DNA from: an uncultured Paracoccaceae bacterium
Lineage (GTDB): Bacteria > Pseudomonadota > Alphaproteobacteria > Rhodobacterales > Rhodobacteraceae
Length of the DNA stretch: 9,098 nucleotides
Direction: 5' to 3'
Assembly (NCBI GenBank): GCA_937132145.1
Contig: CAKZNY010000061.1
Span: 1-9,098, forward strand
Shown here in pieces: positions 7,382-9,098 of the stretch; position 1 is the first letter of the stretch, and each line of letters opens with the position of its first letter. The notes under the pieces are model-generated. The model searched no databases, was not told the DNA's origin, and was given only the letters and a program-made list of their open reading frames with translations. A program made the translations under genes and the position numbers.

Positions 7382-9051
7382 GTAAAAAAGATCGTTTGAT
7401 CTACCTTCCCCTCGGTGGGGCGGGTGAAATCGGGATGAACATGTATCTGTACGGATACGGCCCGAAAGACAAAGAACGCTATATTCTTGTGGATGTCGGC
7501 GTGACCTTTCCGGACATGGACAGCACACCTGGCGTGGACCTGATCATGGCGGATGCGTCTTATATTATCGCGCGGGCAGATCGCCTTGACGGGGTGATTA
7601 TTACGCACGCGCACGAGGATCACATCGGGGCTGTTGGCCTGTTGTATCAGCAATTGAAGGCGCCGATCTATGCGCGCAAGTTTACCGCCGCGATTGCGGT
7701 CAACAAGATGGAGCGGGCAGGGCAGAACCCTGACATGGTTAACGTGGTGCCGGTTTGGCCCGCGCAGGTGGATATCGGGCCGTTCAAGGTCGGGTTTATG
7801 CCGGTTGCGCACTCTATCCCCGAGGCCTCCGGTCTGGTGATCGACACGCCCGCGGGCCGTATCGTGCATACGGGCGATTTCAAAACCGATCCGACACCGC
7901 TGGTGGGCGAGCCGTTTGATCCCGTAATGATGGCGGATATTGCTAAAGGTGGCGTTAAAGCGCTGATTTGCGATTCCACCAATGTGTTTTCCAAAAACGT
8001 CGGCCGTTCCGAGGCTTCCATTTCCAAAGACATCCATGCGCTGATGAAAACCGCTAAGGGTATGGTGTTTGCCACGACGTTTGGCTCCAATGTTGCGCGT
8101 TTGAAAACGCTGGCACAGGCGGCGACAGACGAGGGGCGCTCGGTCGTTGTTGTCGGGCGGGCAATGGATACGATGATCAAGACCGCCTTCGCTACCGGCG
8201 TTCTTGAGGATTTTCCGCCGATCGTCGATCTTGAGGACGCAGGCGATATCCCCCGCAACCAGATGTTTGTTCTGGCAACCGGTTCGCAAGGCGAGCGGCG
8301 TGCCGCGACCGCCGGGCTGGCGCGCGGCAAGTATCGCGGGTTGGAGTTGAAGGATGGGGATACGTTCCTGTTCTCGTCTAAAACCATCCCGGGTAACGAA
8401 ATTTCTGTGGCCTATATTCTGAACCAGATGGCCGAAAAAGGTGTGACGGTAATTGATGACACGGATGGCCGCTACCACGTTTCCGGTCACGCCAACCGCC
8501 CTGATCTGGAACAGATGCACGCATTGATGAATGCCGATGTCGTCATCCCGATGCATGGCGAGTATCGCCATCTTCGCGAGCATGCTGAACTGGTGCAATC
8601 CAACGGTAATAAGGCGGTGATTGTGCCAAACGGCACGATGATTGATCTGACCAACAAGCCAAAAATCGTTGACCATATCGAGACGGGCCGCACCTATCTT
8701 GACGGTAAACAACTGATCGGGGCGATGGACGGGATCGTGCGCGAACGCATCCAGATGGCATTGCGCGGGCATGTGGTTGTGTCGCTGGTGTTGGAGGAAG
8801 ACGGCTCGATGATTGACGGGGTCTGGGTTGAAACTATCGGCCTTCCGGATGATCCTCGCATTTCCGGTGGCATTGGTGGCAAGTTGGAAGAGGCGATCGA
8901 CAAGGCGTTGACCAAGGCCAACCGGAAGACGCTGAACAATGATGAAGCTGTCGAGACGCTGGTTGGGCGAATTTCCAATCAGGTTTGCAAGGACATCGTC
9001 GGGAAAAAACCGGTTTGCACGGTGCTTATTAATCGGCTGGTAGCGGAATAA
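7378..9051 (+). CDS. rnj: Ribonuclease J (metallo-beta-lactamase/beta-CASP ribonuclease)
   Basis: RNase J is a zinc-dependent RNase with 5'-3' exonuclease and endonuclease activity, acting in mRNA turnover and rRNA or sRNA maturation. The 557-residue protein begins with PLGGAGEIGMN (11-21). The metal site is complete: HAHEDH at 77-82 (His77, His79, Asp81, His82), His145 in VAHSIPE, Asp167 in HTGDFK, and His393 in MHGEYRHL. The beta-CASP insert spans roughly residues 210-370 and includes SSKTIPGNE (333-341) and SGHANRPD with His371. A C-terminal domain follows from about residue 450. The order and length match alphaproteobacterial RNase J; the simpler alternative, a generic MBL hydrolase, is excluded by the beta-CASP motifs. 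The ATG overlaps the coaX stop and is preceded by an AGAGAGA purine run at 7364-7370. A hairpin terminator begins about 20 bases after the TAA, so rnj is likely the last gene of the unit. Confidence 0.97.
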   Translation: MSKKDRLIYLPLGGAGEIGMNMYLYGYGPKDKERYILVDVGVTFPDMDSTPGVDLIMADASYIIARADRLDGVIITHAHEDHIGAVGLLYQQLKAPIYARKFTAAIAVNKMERAGQNPDMVNVVPVWPAQVDIGPFKVGFMPVAHSIPEASGLVIDTPAGRIVHTGDFKTDPTPLVGEPFDPVMMADIAKGGVKALICDSTNVFSKNVGRSEASISKDIHALMKTAKGMVFATTFGSNVARLKTLAQAATDEGRSVVVVGRAMDTMIKTAFATGVLEDFPPIVDLEDAGDIPRNQMFVLATGSQGERRAATAGLARGKYRGLELKDGDTFLFSSKTIPGNEISVAYILNQMAEKGVTVIDDTDGRYHVSGHANRPDLEQMHALMNADVVIPMHGEYRHLREHAELVQSNGNKAVIVPNGTMIDLTNKPKIVDHIETGRTYLDGKQLIGAMDGIVRERIQMALRGHVVVSLVLEEDGSMIDGVWVETIGLPDDPRISGGIGGKLEEAIDKALTKANRKTLNNDEAVETLVGRISNQVCKDIVGKKPVCTVLINRLVAE

Positions 9052-9066
9052 ACCTAAACGCAAACG

Positions 9067-9098
9067 AAAAGGGCCTCGCGATTAATGCGAGGCCCTTT
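9067..9098 (+). terminator. Rho-independent terminator after rnj
   Basis: A perfect nine-base GC-rich stem pairs GGGCCTCGC (9071-9079) with GCGAGGCCC (9087-9095) across a seven-base loop (GATTAAT). It is preceded by AAAA and followed by TTT, where the window ends, so the full T-tract cannot be judged. The A-run before the stem pairs with the T-run after it and would act as a T-run on the opposite strand, so the element could also stop transcription arriving from the right. It lies 15 bases after the rnj stop and closes the nuo-birA-coaX-rnj run. Confidence 0.88.

Noticed and set aside
7668..8387. 239-codon minus-strand open frame inside rnj
   Set aside because: It overlaps the beta-CASP coding region of rnj and has a low-complexity Ala/Ser/Thr/Pro composition typical of antisense frames.
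7189..9063. 624-codon minus-strand open frame as a gene
   Set aside because: It lies wholly over rnj and the end of coaX, both with complete family motifs. Its codons mirror rnj codons in register, and no domain, start context or family match can be recognised.
1..9098. Search for tRNA or rRNA genes, CRISPR arrays, insertion sequences, integrase or phage genes, or a novel defence or biosynthetic system
   Set aside because: Coding sequence fills the window except for a few bases and the 47-base tail. Every gene belongs to a well-known housekeeping family, and no repeats or mobile-element signatures were seen.

Overview
The window is a single, fully packed run of plus-strand genes from an alphaproteobacterium: the distal end of a respiratory complex I operon (nuoJ, nuoK, nuoL, nuoM, nuoN), then birA, coaX and an RNase J gene, closed by a hairpin terminator at the right edge. 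The alphaproteobacterial assignment is inferred from three things. The NuoJ tail has the RRQS/KRQS-type stretch ending in KPGQGI. The order nuoN-birA-coaX-rnj is one I know from Rhodobacterales-like genomes. RNase J, not RNase E alone, sits behind the nuo genes. Base composition looks moderately GC-rich by eye, and the eight genes look homogeneous, with no sign of recent transfer. A Rhodobacterales-like organism is my best guess, but species cannot be read from this.

Layout. Positions 1-574 hold the 3' part of nuoJ; its start lies before the window. nuoK (571-876), nuoL (877-2850), nuoM (2852-4387) and nuoN (4400-5842) complete the membrane arm of NADH:quinone oxidoreductase. birA (5843-6604) is a biotin protein ligase without a DNA-binding domain, coaX (6605-7381) is type III pantothenate kinase, and rnj (7378-9051) is a metallo-beta-lactamase/beta-CASP ribonuclease. 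Junctions are 4-base ATGA overlaps (nuoJ/nuoK, coaX/rnj), direct stop-start abutments (nuoK/nuoL, nuoN/birA, birA/coaX) or gaps of 1 and 12 bases. No gene-free stretch exceeds 47 bases, so no separate promoter region is visible and the whole window is probably one transcription unit with coupled translation.

How the genes work together. NuoJ/K form the proton-conducting link next to the quinone site, and NuoL/M/N are the three antiporter-like pumping subunits; the key membrane Glu and Lys residues are present in all of them. BirA attaches biotin to carboxylases such as acetyl-CoA carboxylase, CoaX commits pantothenate to coenzyme A, and RNase J processes and degrades RNA. The last three have no direct mechanistic role in complex I.

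I did not find an undescribed system. This is a conserved housekeeping region. The most notable sequence detail is an altered ligand-binding loop in BirA (Ser and Ala where the canonical GRGRRGR loop has its first two glycines). The other points are annotation traps and operon architecture.
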